A stretch of DNA of 64,000 nt, taken from the NCBI GenBank assembly GCA_030248215.1, contig JASANG010001013.1, forward strand, positions 372,001 to 436,000. The letters are read 5' to 3'. Origin of the DNA: Enoplolaimus lenunculus. Taxonomy: Eukaryota; Nematoda; Enoplea; Enoplida; Thoracostomopsidae. The notes below the pieces were generated by a model. That model searched no databases and was not told the origin of the DNA. It saw only the letters and a list, made by a program, of their open reading frames with translations. Positions 11,886 to 23,757 of this stretch are shown one piece after another; position 1 is the stretch's first letter, and each line of letters begins with the position of its first letter. The position numbers and the translations under genes are program-made.

Positions 11886-12159
11886 GCTCACTTGATAGCA
11901 CAGTACACTACAATACTGTTTACATACGTATAGGGTGCAAATGATTGCTATTTAGGAACTCAAGAAACTCTCGTTCGAAATTTTTGCACAACATAAGCCA
12001 TACTTTTCAAAATTCTTGCTACGCCATGACCGCAGTATTTATGACAATTCAAAAGAATATTCAAAAATACGTATCAAAATTTTATTACAATATCACAAAG
12101 CTACGGTCTATTCCATGGGCCAATGGGACAAAAAGTGGTCATGCACTGCTCCGATTTAT

Positions 12160-12265
12160 TTCATCTCGCGGGCCCAACGTTTGGGCCCAAGCCCAGGCCC
12201 GGCCCGCTTATGGGCCCGCGTACGGACTAGGCCCGCGGTTGTTGGCCCGGTCCGATTCAAACCCT
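12160..12265. repeat. GC-rich GGCCC tract
   Basis: An isolated CG-rich stretch of GGGCCC/GGCCCG words in AT-rich DNA. No open frame in it is supported as a gene. Confidence 0.6.
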
Positions 12266-12341
12266 GGCTGGAGAAATGTCTATATCAAAACCGCTGGCGT
12301 AATACTTTTGACCACGGTATATTTAGTTCGTATACGGAACC

Positions 12342-12551
12342 GGCCTATGTATAGAACCGGGCCGAATCGTTTTCCGGAAGGGCTGTAATAGAGCCAGTTT
12401 GAGCTTTAGCCTAAATTTTTTGCTTTGGCTTAGGCTTAGGCTTAGGAATAGGCTCATCCTTATGCTTTGGCTTTAGGCTTAGGCTTAAGCTTAGGCTCAG
12501 GCTCAGGAATAAGCTTGTACCACTGTTCCGGCACTGTTCTATACATGGGCT
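12342..12551 (-). mobile_element. Type A TTAGGC-MITE
   Basis: GGCCTATGTATAGAACCGGG to TTCTATACATGGGC, with TTAGGC units on the top strand. Flanks ACGGAACC and ATGGAACC suggest an 8-bp target duplication. Confidence 0.8.
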
Positions 12552-12988
12552 TATGGAACCTATGCTATACAACGCGTGAAAGGATTAGTAGACTTTGTAA
12601 TAAGACCAAAAGATGGTACAGCGTTCATTTTGTGAGAACAAACGTTGAAGATATAGTAATATCTACAGTTTCATATAATGAAACGACAATGGTATAATTA
12701 GTTTTAGCTAATGACGTACCGGAAAACTTGTCGATCAGCCGGGACCTGCTTCGAAAAGAAACCTTGTGAAATATCCGTTCACGATATAGAATTACAGATC
12801 TATTTTCCGATGGCTTACATGAACCTGTGTCTATACCTGATAGTCACAAACATTTCAGGGGTGCGGGCTGCGGGCTGTCACCCCCCTCAAGTCGGAACGG
12901 TACCCAGATATATTCCGTTGCTTGATAAATGCTGTGTGATGGGAATCGGAGATTTTTTCATTATTAACCCTTTCTCGCATAGAGTATA

Positions 12989-13135
12989 CTACTGTAGTGA
13001 CCCGAATAAGAGGGGGGTGATACTTATTTGGCCTCTCCAGAGGACACCCACTGTTATTCGGTTACGGACAGTTATTTGTATTTAATTCGCACTCCGCCGC
13101 CCGTCGTTACTGATATATATCCGGCATAGCAGCCA
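12989..13135. repeat. Family I element fragment
   Basis: Begins with the family I terminus TACTGTAGTGACCCGAATAA. The other end is uncertain. Related copies are at 19870, 20111, 25452 and 34991. Confidence 0.5.
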
Positions 13136-13373
13136 TCCGTTGAATTAAACGTTTGTTTTGTAACAGGAGCTTAGGCGATGATAAACCTAATCTTAATAAG
13201 GAGCTGAGTCTTAGCCTAAGCCAAAAGACTAACCGTGTGATAATGTAATGATATAACGCTGTAGGTAGAAGACTTTCGCTTTCCTTTAAATTAACACTAG
13301 TGTGGGGAAATATACAAATGCACTTTTAGCTAAGTATACAAGTATATACATTAAAGTAAAGTATTTTAAAGCA

Positions 13374-16244
13374 ATGCATATATCAATTGATGCAACAAGC
13401 ATCGAATTAGCACCCAGACGGCATAACAGCTGTCGAAAATCCACCCAATCCAGTATAGGTTACGGTGACACCGCTACCGGCACCGCCGAATCACAAGGCG
13501 TTACCACAAAACTGCATCAGTTTTGTGAAACTACGCCGTTACATGGATTTTACTCGCTCGGTTCAGCGCCGACAATATGGCGTAAGCTAATCTGGGCCGC
13601 TTTGGTGGTTGGAGCGTTTGTGTTAGGCGGATACCAAATTATAAAAATTGTCGTCGAATATCGCGAACAGCATACAGCGTTCGGCATACGAATTGTCACT
13701 GACGCACCCTCGTTGAAATTTCCAGACATCCTTCTTTGTGACATGGCCCCCCTGAACGATACAGCAATGTCTGAACTTGGTATAACCGATTTGACAGCGA
13801 GTTCGACAGCAACTGCAACCGCAACAACAACTTCAACAACGACAACAACGACGACGACAACTGGAAACGCTTCAGTATTTGAATTGATTAAAAGTTTCAG
13901 TTGGAATTGGGATTTTCATAAAATTTCAGCTGATGCCCTCAAAGGATTCGAGTCGTTCGCAACAAGTCTCGCTGTTCTACGACAAATTCAACAAAAATCA
14001 AATTTAACCTTTGGCGAACTGGTGTTAAGATTTGGACACGACTGTGGTCAATTTTTGCGACGCTGCAGCTACGGAGCCAAATCAGCCGTCGGAGCGTTGA
14101 AACCGGTCCAGTGCTGTGCGCATACCCGACCGATGATTTATAAAGATTTTGGGCTGTGTTACGTTGTCGAAGGTATGAATACGTCACAAGAACACGGCGT
14201 TTATGCGAATTTTGGATTTTTATGGAATTTGTGGCTCATCACAGCGAAAAAATGGCAAAACCCGGCGAGTTTAAGACATGAAGGTATATTTATTGGTGTT
14301 TCGTACAATTATTTAACCGAGTATGATTCACAGTTTTTAACTGCGTTGCCAAGTGCGTTTACACAAATTAATTTGATCCCAAAACAAACTGTCCTTCTGA
14401 ATCGTGTTAAACATCCGTGTGACTCGTCTACAACAAATTCGATACAGTATTGTTTCAAGCAATGCGAGTATCGCTACTATGCGTCACGATGCGGTTGTGT
14501 ACCAATCGCATTTTTACACATGAACTATTTTCCCACGCGTAACAATTTTCACACGCGTAACAATTTTCGCACGCGTAACAATTTTCCCACGCTCCGTCTA
14601 GACAACATGTCGACAATGTCGCAATCTTCTCACGCTCAATTTGTCCACAATACAACACGATACTGTGAAATTGTTGAAATAATGCGATGTTTTATTGCAA
14701 ATCCAAAATTGCAATTTGCGATTGAAGACTGCAGTCGCCGTTGTCGCCCACCGTGTACGCAATGGAGTTATGCAAGCACAGTTGCGAGCATTCCATACCG
14801 TATTGATCAACGTATGAATTATACACATAACAACAAACGGATACGCCAGTTTATGGCAAAAACAAATATTCACATATTTATTAGTTCGTTACAATATAGT
14901 CAACTTAGACAATTTTATACTATCACTCTTGAGTCGCTGTTAGGCGATATCGGAGGCCTGTTTAGTATTTATGTTGGCGGTTCCCTGCTTGCGGTACTCC
15001 ATTGCGTTTTCTCGGCGTTTGGTAAGTATCTTTAGACTTTCAAGGTGCGATGTTAAGGTTTGTTGACACGTGGCTCATATAGTGAGCTCGACCCATGTAA
15101 AGATCAGGGGCGGAACGGTTTTCTCAAAAGCCATGAATTTGTATTAAATTGTAGGACTAAAATGGCGTTCGGTTTCTCGTTTGCTTCAGTTCGGAGCTTT
15201 TTTTCCACGATTATGGTTTATGCAATGTCATCATGGCCATTCTTGGTCAACGGTGCCACAAAGTCTCTTAGAAACCATGAAACAACCTCGTGATAGCCCT
15301 GGTCTATAAGAGATTTTGTGGCACTGTTGACAAAATTATACTGAACGGCGAATAACAGAAATTTATGGATCCGTCAGCATGTAAATCTCTGAGACACGAA
15401 AAACTGTGCTATCCTATTACTGGCCCATGTTAATTTAGGGGGTGTCCAAATTTATGGTGGGTCTATAAAATAGTAGGATTAGATTCTAGATTACATTTTT
15501 TGCCTAAGTTTAGGCTTAGGCTTAGGAATACGCTTAATCTACTGTATCGCCCCTTAAAGTAACATTGGTCCTATTATACGTATAATCTATACTTTAACCT
15601 ACTTTATTGTAAGTGGTCAAAAGCAAGTAAGTTTTCAAATTTGTTAAAATTTGACTTGGCCAATTTTATTTTCTCACTGTTCCACGACATTTCCTGTCGT
15701 GTTGCGATATAACTAAAGACCAATCAAATTTGATTATTTGGACAGACGCAATAAACGTTTACCAACAAGCGTCAGTTTTACATGTTTTGCTACATCTCAC
15801 AATCGCTATTTTAGCCCGGGTTTGGCTTGAATAGCAGATTAGCCTACGAGATATACATGAATTTGAGGCTTACGTTCCGGACACTTTGAATCACGTCGTG
15901 TATCTATTTTGAGAAAAATTTTATCGAACTTTAAATATTTTGTTCAAATTGACGCAATTGCCTGCTTACAAGACGACACTTACGTAAATTAAAGCATATG
16001 TATTGTTTTATTGCTAGGAATACTTAAAAACATCAAAGAATCAACCGATAACAACGAAACTGCTTGCGTTAGAACTGCTGATTCTGAACCCCAAACTCAT
16101 CAAATCGTTTCGCCAACGCTCCAAAGACTCCGACACCAGCGTCGCCGCTCCGAGCAACCCCGTAACGACTCTACCCTGGTGAGCCAGCTGCCGAAAAGTT
16201 TCTCGCTAAAACAGTTCGATAGCCTCAAACGTAGTTGGACTTAA
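13374..16244 (+). CDS. DEG/ENaC sodium channel subunit
   Basis: A subunit of the trimeric amiloride-type Na+ channel family (plasma membrane; mechanosensory, acid- or peptide-gated in animals). Exons 13374-15021 and 16018-16244 join in phase 1 (donor TTTG/GTAAGT, acceptor TTGCTAG); about 624 residues. The first ATG at 13374 is preferred; the frame is open further upstream. Numbered from it: the conserved cytoplasmic HG gating motif at about 57-58, TM1 at 70-90, post-TM1 FPDILLC, a Thr-rich stretch (about 144-163), the Cys-rich extracellular core (YCFKQCEYRY, RCGCVPIAF, CSRRCRPPC), and TM2 with ESLLGDIGGLF and the GGS filter (about 535-537). Exon 2 encodes a polar cytoplasmic tail ending KRSWT. 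An in-frame 18-bp repeat (TRNNF x3) sits in the extracellular domain. The subfamily cannot be assigned. Confidence 0.9.
14526..14592 (+). repeat. In-frame 18-bp coding minisatellite in the DEG/ENaC gene
   Basis: About 3.5 copies of CGTAACAATTTTCNCACG encode (P/H/R)TRNNF repeats in the extracellular region, between the GCGCVP core and the later Cys cluster. Confidence 0.85.
15090..15119 (-). mobile_element. Type A MITE terminal fragment
   Basis: CCCATGTAAAGATCAGGGGC matches a type A terminus, but no array or partner follows. It lies in the DEG/ENaC intron. Confidence 0.5.
15422..15571 (-). mobile_element. Type B TTAGGC-MITE in the DEG/ENaC intron
   Basis: Starts GGCCCATGTTAATTTAGGG and ends CCCCTTAAAGTAACATTGG. 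It holds a TTAGGC block and the type B arm TAGATTCTAGATTACATTTT. Confidence 0.8.
15705..15860. repeat. Dispersed repeat family L
   Basis: Shares AATTTGATTATTTGGACAGA and AATAGCAGATTAGCCTACGA with an inverted relative at 28530-28790. Confidence 0.45.
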
Positions 16245-16984
16245 AATTAACCTTTCTACTGAGCAGAGGTCTTTATTGGCGGTATTATCAAACGTCTTTA
16301 CGCCGGTCGTCAAAAAAAGTAGTACGGGTACGATGCAAGCTCAGGACCGCGACTACAATATTCGACCCCCCTCAACAGCGAGATAAAGGCCCCATGTAAG
16401 GTATGAATTATATTGCAGGGGTAACTTATTCATAAAAAGGCGCCATTGCCGCGGGGGCACAATTTGTAACGGTGGAAAAAAACTCGTGAGCAAAGCAAAC
16501 GATAAAGCAAATGTGAATAACGCAATGCTTATGATGAATTGCGCCGATGGCAGAATTTTTTAAAATGGGAATGGGGGTTCGATTTCGCCGAGGGAACCTG
16601 GTGCCCTGCCTCAACCTAGGGGTGGGTACAGGGGAGAGTAGTCGCGACATTGGGTAGTTTGGAGTATAAATATGCCTTTAACTGCCGGTTCGGATCATCA
16701 TAAACTTTAAAAAGGTCGAGGATTGTCGGCACCAGGTTTTATCTTGTGATCGTTTAACCTTTTTCTGCATGAATATTTTCTATTTCATCAGACGCGTATA
16801 TCCAATCTATACGGTTCGAATCCTGGTCTACTGGTTTGCAGGGTTCGATCTAGTGCCACTAATATATTTTGATACCTGCAATTTATTTGTTTTGTTGTTA
16901 CGTTTATATATTTTGAAAAATAAATATTTTATTTTGAACTACATGATTTCGTTTAGAACGAAATTGGTCGATTTTGAACTTATT
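16245..16984. other. Intergenic, no gene seen
   Basis: Unassigned sequence. Positions 16745-16790 match the tail of SINE family S1, and a tRNA-like B box GGTTCGAATCC lies at 16818-16828. Short open frames show no supporting features. Confidence 0.5.
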
Positions 16985-17201
16985 CACTGCAAATTTCAGT
17001 GAGTTGATTTTAACTCAGAATGAGTTGAATTATTCAGTCTGATTTAGGACTATTTAGAACTCAGCATTTTGAAGTGATTCAATGCACTCTGAGTTAATTA
17101 ATCCACTCGCCAAGATTCAACTAAACTCAGAGTGAGTTAATGTCAGAAATAAAGTAACTCTCTAGCTATGTTGATTAATCTACTCATTGGAATTTACAGT
17201 G
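16985..17201. mobile_element. Inverted-repeat MITE, family G
   Basis: Left end CACTGCAAATTTCAGTGAGT and right end the complement of CACTGTAAATTCCAATGAGT. The interior is full of ACTCAGAGTGAGTTAA words. Relatives are at 47810-48136, 49054-49150 and 56377-56629. Confidence 0.7.
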
Positions 17202-17470
17202 TACGGCTTGCTTCTTACAAGCACATTTGGTCACAACAGTGATCTGATTACCATCCCCTACGTTTTGTGGTGTGGCAACGGGAGCACTTTGTCGTCACTA
17301 CTATCACCTTTTACTAGCAGGGGTGCTAACTTTATTAATCAATATGAGTATATAACGCAAAATTTCCGCAAGATCGAAGAATCTCGTTGAGTTCGACCGT
17401 CATGATGTTTATAGTCACGGTCAACGCTTCAAGAGACGGTTTGAGGTTTGAGTCTTGGCTTGAGATTATG

Positions 17471-17695
17471 GCCCATATTCTCAAATGCGTATAGCACCTA
17501 TCATCAGTTAGTGATAGGTTTTCAAACTGACGAATAAACTGCAATTGCAGATCACAAAATTGGCGCAAAAGTAGGGCAAATTAAACGCAAACATTGCGCT
17601 GAATTTCGAACCTCACCGTGAGCATGTTGCATAGTTATACATGGATCTATCACCAACTGGTGATAGGTGCTGTACACATTTGAGAATACGGGCTT
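17471..17695. mobile_element. Inverted-repeat MITE, family J
   Basis: Ends CCATATTCTCAAATGCGTAT and, inverted, CCGTATTCTCAAATGTGTAC, each followed by AGCACCTATCA-type sequence. Other copies are at 20886 and 55170, and partial ones at 19056 and 42818. Confidence 0.75.
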
Positions 17696-17956
17696 AAATC
17701 TCAGATAATATGAAAAAATATTCGTAAAAACGTTAAATATTTTTTCTATATTTTATTTTTCAAAAATGTGTATTATAATTTAAAACATTTTGACTTTTTT
17801 TAAATCTTTAAAAGACTTTTTTTGCTTATGCTTTTAAATAACTTTTAATGTTGACACACGCCATTACACTGTCGCCATTTTTGAACATCAGCTGGAGTTC
17901 GTAGTATTTCTAAAACAAATATTTTCAATTTATATTTTAAAATTTAAAAAAAAAGC

Positions 17957-18323
17957 ACAATGTAACCGGATATCCGTTCCGGATACAAAATCGGTGTTCG
18001 GTTTCGTTTCTGTTTCCGTAATATTTCACAATACCGGAATTTGTTTTTATTTTTGTTTTCAAAATCAGTTATAAAGTATGTAAATATCTCGCAATTTTTT
18101 GATTACAGATATATACTGCAATTCTTCGATATAAAACAAAAATTGCGAAATTCATGCAAAAGTTTAAAATTTCAGTAAATTCGCTATTTTTTGTTTAAAA
18201 TTTAGAAATCCCGGTCAATATTTGCGTTCGTCAATTGCGTCCGGCAGAAAAATAAAAGTAAACCATTTATACTTCATTATCCGTTTTCCGTTTCTGTTAT
18301 TTTTACTATCCGTTTACGCCCTG
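17957..18323. mobile_element. Family E non-autonomous element, inverted
   Basis: The complement of other family E copies, running from TAACCGGATATCCG to TACTATCCGTTTACGCCCTG. Confidence 0.65.
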
Positions 18324-18392
18324 GTTAAAAGCACGCTTTACGCGTGTAGAATTTTGCTGAAACTGTTCTTTTGCGAGAAGCAATAAGCTTGC

Positions 18393-18580
18393 GGCCAATG
18401 TTACTTTAAGGGGCGTAACTGTAAATTAAGCGTATTCCTAAGCCTAAGCCTAAGCGTTGTAAAAATAAATTCCTCGGCTTAAGCATAAGCCTAAGCCTAA
18501 GCAAAAAATGTTATCTAGAATCTAAACCCACCCTTTTATAGACCTACCAGAAACCTGGACGGCCCTTAAAGTAACATTGG
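18393..18580 (+). mobile_element. Type B TTAGGC-MITE
   Basis: GGCCAATGTTACTTTAAGGG to GGCCCTTAAAGTAACATTGG, with two CCTAAG blocks and the TCTAGAATCTAAACCCACC arm. Confidence 0.85.
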
Positions 18581-19869
18581 AAAAGCTCGTTATGTAGGTC
18601 TGTCAGGTACTTTTTGCTGAAATAATTGACCAGAGCATCGACAGAGTATAGTTTTGAAACCGGTACTGTGATGAAAAAGGTTTAAGTAAAATCTAATGAC
18701 GCTTAAAATCTATATAAACGTCCAACGCGTGCCTATAGCAATATATACCCGTATTGCCCTCGTATTTCTAATAGGCTAAAGTATACCTAAAGTGTCGTTC
18801 ACTTTAATATGCACCCGGCTTGTGAAAATCAAACACGCCATTTCTGGTCGAACATTTAAAAATCTGGTTAGTGCAAATGGTTGAATTGGCAAAAACTTAC
18901 ATTTCCGCCAATCAACGATAGCAGTTTTGCAATAACGCTATTGGTTAAATCAATTTGACTACTTTTCGAGTTTTGACCACTTGGCGTCTCACAAATATCT
19001 TTGCCTAAGTCTTCACATTTGATATCACTAAATTACACAAGCAACAATCTGGTCGAGTATTCTCAAATGTGTATAGCACCTATTTACTAGTTGAAGGTAA
19101 AGTTCTTGTAAGCTTTACGTTGCATATATATTCGCATGGTCTCAGCTTAATATTTCAGTATGTAACGTCTAATTTAATTCGTTAAAGGCCCACGGCCGAC
19201 TACTTTCAAAACATTGATTCTGAACTTTTGGCCATGAAAACTTTCTATTTTGATCACAGATTATTTTCGCTAAAAAATTTAAGAAAATGACTTTAAAATC
19301 AAGATTACACTTTTACAATATATCTATATATTAAAGCTGGAACGTCGCACATACGTATTTTAGGCAACTTTCCAGCATTTACTTTGTTTACAATAATTTG
19401 TTAACAAATACACGTGATTGTTCTATGAAAAGAAAATTTGCAAGGAAATTTTTGTGCTTTCGCTACCGTTTGCGCATTGCACAAAGCTAGGTGACTAGTA
19501 TTTGTTTGATCAAAAACGTATGAAATTGTGACGTGATGTATACGCAAATTAATATTACACAACTCGCATATTTACATTTGAATCGGAATCGGAATTTTAT
19601 GCCAACCACATTTAAACAACAACTCGCCAAAGTATTCGACGTCTGGAATGCTGAGCTGAAATGCGAACAAAATTAAATATATTTCATATAAATTATAACC
19701 TTGAAGTAGATTTTAATGAGAATGAAAAAAATTAAACAATCTTGCTGGTTAAGGATCATACGTGGCCAGACTGGTCTAGGGCAACAGGTACTAGGAGCGA
19801 ATAATTTCAAAGGGAACGGGATTACTCATAAATTAATACAAAAAACCAAACGGATTATGGTACGAAGCA
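18581..19869. other. Intergenic, no gene seen
   Basis: Unassigned AT-rich sequence with a solo family J end (19056-19085, TATTCTCAAATGTGTATAGC) and a family K stretch (19325-19500) related to 36945-37225. Confidence 0.5.
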
Positions 19870-19992
19870 TACTGTAGTGACGCGAACAGGAGAACGAACT
19901 CTTATTAGTGATGCGGACTGTTATTGATTGCGACTCAAAATGGGGTCCCTCTTATTACCCCTTTCCCCTCTCTTATCCGGATCACTACAGTA
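19870..19992. mobile_element. Short family I element
   Basis: TACTGTAGTGACGCGAACAG at the left and, inverted, TACTGTAGTGATCCGGATAA at the right: a 123-bp inverted-repeat element. Confidence 0.65.
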
Positions 19993-20110
19993 CTTTCATT
20001 TGGCTACGGGTCTGCAAACGCATGCATGGGTGCATTCGGAATACTGGAAAATAAAGGTTACGTTCTATAAAATTTGTAACGGATGGTTTTTAGGTTGCAA
20101 ACTGATGCCG

Positions 20111-20562
20111 TACTGTAGTGACCCGAATAAGAGAGCGTGGGGTAATAAGTAATAAGAGACGGTGCCCGTTTTGAATCCCAATTAATAGGAGTCCGTATCT
20201 CTAAAAAGAGTCCGTAAGAGAATAGAGTCCCTAAACCCTAATTGGAGTCCATAAATATCAATTATCCCTAACTGTAGTGCATAAATGACTCCAAGATCAA
20301 ATTATTTGAGTTCGACACTTTAAATCGTACTTAAATTTTGAAAGTACATCCTAAGTATAACCTTGCATGATCGCTGAAGCTATTGACACAAGACAAATAA
20401 ACGTTTAATTCAACGTATAGTTGCAATACCGGATATATACCAGTAACGAACGGTGACGGAGCGTCGGTAAAAATAAATAACAGTCCGAAACCGAATACCA
20501 GGCGGTATACTCTGGATAGGCCAAATAAATATCAGTCCCCTCTTCTTCAGATCACTACAGTA
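20111..20562. mobile_element. Family I element, longest copy
   Basis: Starts TACTGTAGTGACCCGAATAA and ends with the complement of TACTGTAGTGATCTGAAGAA. The interior has repeated GAGTCCGTA/GAGTCCATA words. No coding potential seen. Confidence 0.7.
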
Positions 20563-20885
20563 TCCAAAGACCCTTGAACAAAATTGTCAATGGGGGTTCA
20601 CCCCTGAAACACCATGGCTACACCCCTAAATGCATGATCAGCTCTTGCTTACATCAAATCGTGGTATAGCAGGACCCGGATTATTGTACGAGAACGTCAA
20701 GTTGAGCACCGAACTGATCGAAGGTGGATACGGGGAGACTCCAATAGAATTTGCATCGACAACTAATGTTTGTTTCACGGCTGAAGTTGTTAAAATATAA
20801 TGGTTAACGGCGTAACCACGGGGTAACTAAGCTATTTTTTGATCGACAGCATCAAGACGCAAAACAGGATTTTAATCTCTAGGAC

Positions 20886-21122
20886 CCCCGTATTCTCAAA
20901 TGTGTGTAGCACCTATCATCAGTTGATGAGCATCTAAATGTTTGATCGGGTAACGGTTCAAATGCGTGAATAATGAGCTTAAAACAATTTAGCACATTTT
21001 TCGCGTTTATTTCGTTGTACTTGTGCGCCCAGTTTGAGATGTCAGCAAATGCAGAAATTTGCCAGTCTGAAAACCTATTACTAACTAGTGATAGATGCTA
21101 TACCGTATTTGAGAATATGGAC
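20886..21122. mobile_element. Inverted-repeat MITE, family J
   Basis: Left CCGTATTCTCAAATGTGTGT and right the complement of TCCATATTCTCAAATACGGT; similar in length to the copy at 17471. Confidence 0.7.
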
Positions 21123-21367
21123 CTAGAAGGTTTATGAACTGTGAATCACGTAAATGTGAGGAAAATTCATCCACAACTTTCAATGCTTGAATCAAAAACA
21201 AATTTAACCTTATGACGTCAAAATCTACATGCGCAGGTGACGTCATACAAATGCGTCATTCACAGTTTAATTTAGGTGTTTGGAGAACTGAAAGCGGCTG
21301 AGGGCTACCGTAACACCTGTAGCCGTAAGCCACTTTTCGTGTACCCTAAACCTAAACTATATTGCAT

Positions 21368-21810
21368 AAATGCATGTGCCAATATATAGATCACATTGAT
21401 CAAGATCGGAACGTTTTTCCGCTGGACTGGAAATGAGTACGCTTAAGCTTTAGACTAATTTTTGCTTAGGAGTATGCTTTAGGTTTAGGTTTAGATATGG
21501 GTTGATCCTTACGCTTCGGCTTAGGCTTCGGTATATAGTTATACTACTGTTAGCCCATGTATAGAACAGGGCCGGATCGTTTTCCGGCGGGGCTGTAATG
21601 GAGTCAGTTTAAGCTTCAGACTAACTTTTTTGCTTAGGCTTAGGCGTAGGAAAAGGCTTATTCATACGCTTAGGCTTAGGCTTAGGAAAAGGCTTATCCA
21701 TACGCTTAGGCTTAGGCTTAGGCTTAGGCTTGGCTTAGGAATATGCTTATACAACTGTTCCGGCCATGTTCTACACATAGGCCCTACTGTTACAGCCCTG
21801 TTGATTGGCC
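21368..21810 (-). mobile_element. Type A MITE split by a nested type A MITE
   Basis: A diverged outer copy with TTAGG-type units (21440-21535). Its right terminal repeat resumes at 21785 (TACTGTTACAGCCCTGTT...GGCC) after the inserted copy. Confidence 0.7.
21553..21784 (-). mobile_element. Type A TTAGGC-MITE nested in another
   Basis: GCCCATGTATAGAACAGGGC to TTCTACACATAGGCCC around two TTAGGC blocks. It is flanked on both sides by the identical 8-mer TACTGTTA (21545-21552 and 21785-21792). Confidence 0.85.
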
Positions 21811-22095
21811 AATCCATGAACTTACGACAAACAGCAGCATGAAAATTAGTATCCGGTGGCTTGCAGTCGCAAATAACATAAGCAATAAGACACACAAATG
21901 TAACGTAACGCAACATAATGCAATTCACGAAGCTGGTTGCTTGCTTTATTTACCCAAAACCAACCAATCTATTAAGTCTCCAGACACTAAAGCCAGCTAT
22001 AACAGTACTGTTTGTACCAGCGAAACAACTAAATAGTCAAATTTATGTCAAATTAATCAGGTTTATATACCCTTACATTTTTTTACTTGGACCTG

Positions 22096-22279
22096 GGTCC
22101 ATGTTACTTTAAGTAGGGTCCAGGTTTCTGCTGGCTCTATAAAAGAGTAGGTTTAGATTCTAGATTACATTTTTTGCTTAGGCTTAGGCTTAGGCTTAGG
22201 AACACATTTTTGCACTGCTTAGGCTTAGGCTTAAGAATACGCTTAATCTACTGTAACGCCCCAAAAAGTAACATTGGCC
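22096..22279 (-). mobile_element. Type B TTAGGC-MITE
   Basis: GGTCCATGTTACTTTAAGTA to AAAAAGTAACATTGGCC. Flanks TGGACCTG and GGGACCTG match at 7 of 8. Confidence 0.8.
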
Positions 22280-22475
22280 GGGACCTGTATATTTCTGGTT
22301 TTCATACGTCATTATCTTTTGTTATAGTTCGATAAATGGTTGCTCGTAGCATAAATTAAAAATCATTTGCTTTTTTTACGTGCAAAAAATTAAGCGGATT
22401 AGGCTCTGTTAAGCTTAAAACAAAACACAGTTAAAGTAGTTAATTTTGATAACAAAATTGGCGAATGTTACTTTT

Positions 22476-22697
22476 GCAATGCTACTTTTAGGGGTGTAAG
22501 TAGATTAAGCGTATTGCTAAGCCTAAGCCTAAGCCTAAGCGTTGCGAAGCCTAAGCCTAAGCGTTGACAAAACGTGTTCGTAAGCCTAAGTTTAAACCTA
22601 AGCCTAAGCCTAAGTAACAAAATGTAATCTAGAATAGAAACCTAATGATTTATGGGCCCACCAAAAACCTGGACGCCCCTTAAAGTAGCATTAGGCC
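22476..22697 (+). mobile_element. Type B TTAGGC-MITE
   Basis: GCAATGCTACTTTTAGGGG to CCCCTTAAAGTAGCATTAGG, with three CCTAAG blocks and the type B right arm. Confidence 0.75.
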
Positions 22698-22937
22698 ACA
22701 AAATGTATAACATTAATTTTCAGGCGAAAAGCAAAATTGAACCAAAAACAGGTTTGACGTCTTAAGTAATTATTAATAGCAGCTGATCTGGCAAAATATT
22801 TAATTAATGTTATCGATTATATTGTTTAATTTTGGTCAACTTATCGCAGTAATCGGCCTGATTCCAACGTTACAAGACCTATCACCTACTGCTATTTCTG
22901 AATTTACCTAAAAAATGTTGCGCACTCCGCAATATTA

Positions 22938-23170
22938 AAAGTTTAACCTTTTCTCACATAAATATTTTCAATTTCAAATGAGACGTTATTTCAAAGTAGG
23001 ATTCGAACCCCAATCTCACGGGTGGGAGGCGTTTACGATGACCACTGAGCTATAGGAGCTTGACGCTCGAGCCCGAGTGGGCTCTCACATCTTGTGGAGA
23101 TTTTGCACTGCGCATATATGCTAGAATTGTTAAACACTGTTCACAGTGTATATATCGCTCGTTATTGTAT
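22938..23170 (-). mobile_element. tRNA-derived SINE-like repeat, family S1, best copy
   Basis: On the minus strand: a GAGCCCACTCGGGCTC hairpin, an A box TAGCTCAGTGGTCATC, a B box GGTTCGAATCC, then a diverged tail. The spacing is that of a Pol III tRNA-type promoter. The acceptor-stem ends do not pair well, so a functional tRNA is unlikely. Confidence 0.65.
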
Positions 23171-23384
23171 TTAGTTTCTCATAATATGCTCTTTGAGTGA
23201 GAGGGTTATAGATACTAACTGAAAATTTTTTCCAATAAGTAATTTTTTGGACCTTTCGTTTTTGTGGATAAAACACTCGTACGTGAAATTAATCAAATTC
23301 TGGAGTATTTTTTGTGAATTTGGGTGCGAAATGATCAGCGTAACTTTCAGTAGCTGAAATATGTAAAAATTTTAAGCCCTAATG

Positions 23385-23757
23385 ACGTAACTTTTAGTTC
23401 GGTCCCGGTTTTTGGTCGGACTGTATAACGAGTAGGGTTAGATTTTAGACTACATTTTTGCTAAGGCTCAGGCTTACACATTTTTCACCGTTTACGCTAA
23501 GGCTTATAAATGTGCTTAATCTACTGGGCCAATGTATAGAACAGGTCGTAACAACAGTAATACAAGTGTATTCCCGAAGCTTAAGCCTAAGCGTAAGAAT
23601 GAACTTACACCTAAACCTAAGCCTAAACCAAAACCTTACCTAAGTAAAAATTAGTTTAAAGCTTAAGTTTACTGTATTGCAGTCCGTCAGAAAAACGTTC
23701 CGCCCCCGATCTTTGCAAGAGCTATCTGTTGCTACGGCCCTAAAAGTATCATTGGCC
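23385..23757 (-). mobile_element. Type B MITE interrupted by a type A MITE
   Basis: Type B sequence runs to 23526 (GCTTAATCTACTG) and resumes at about 23731 (GCTACGGCCCTAAAAGTATC), ending ATTGGCC. The gap is the nested type A copy. Confidence 0.75.
23527..23722 (+). mobile_element. Type A MITE nested in a type B MITE
   Basis: GGCCAATGTATAGAACAGG to CCGATCTTTGCAAGAGC with CCTAAG/CCTAAA units. The target duplication is not clear. Confidence 0.75.

Noticed and set aside
11945-12388. 147-codon frame over the GC-rich patch
   Set aside because: Composition is driven by GGCCCG repeats and it runs into a MITE; no protein-like pattern.
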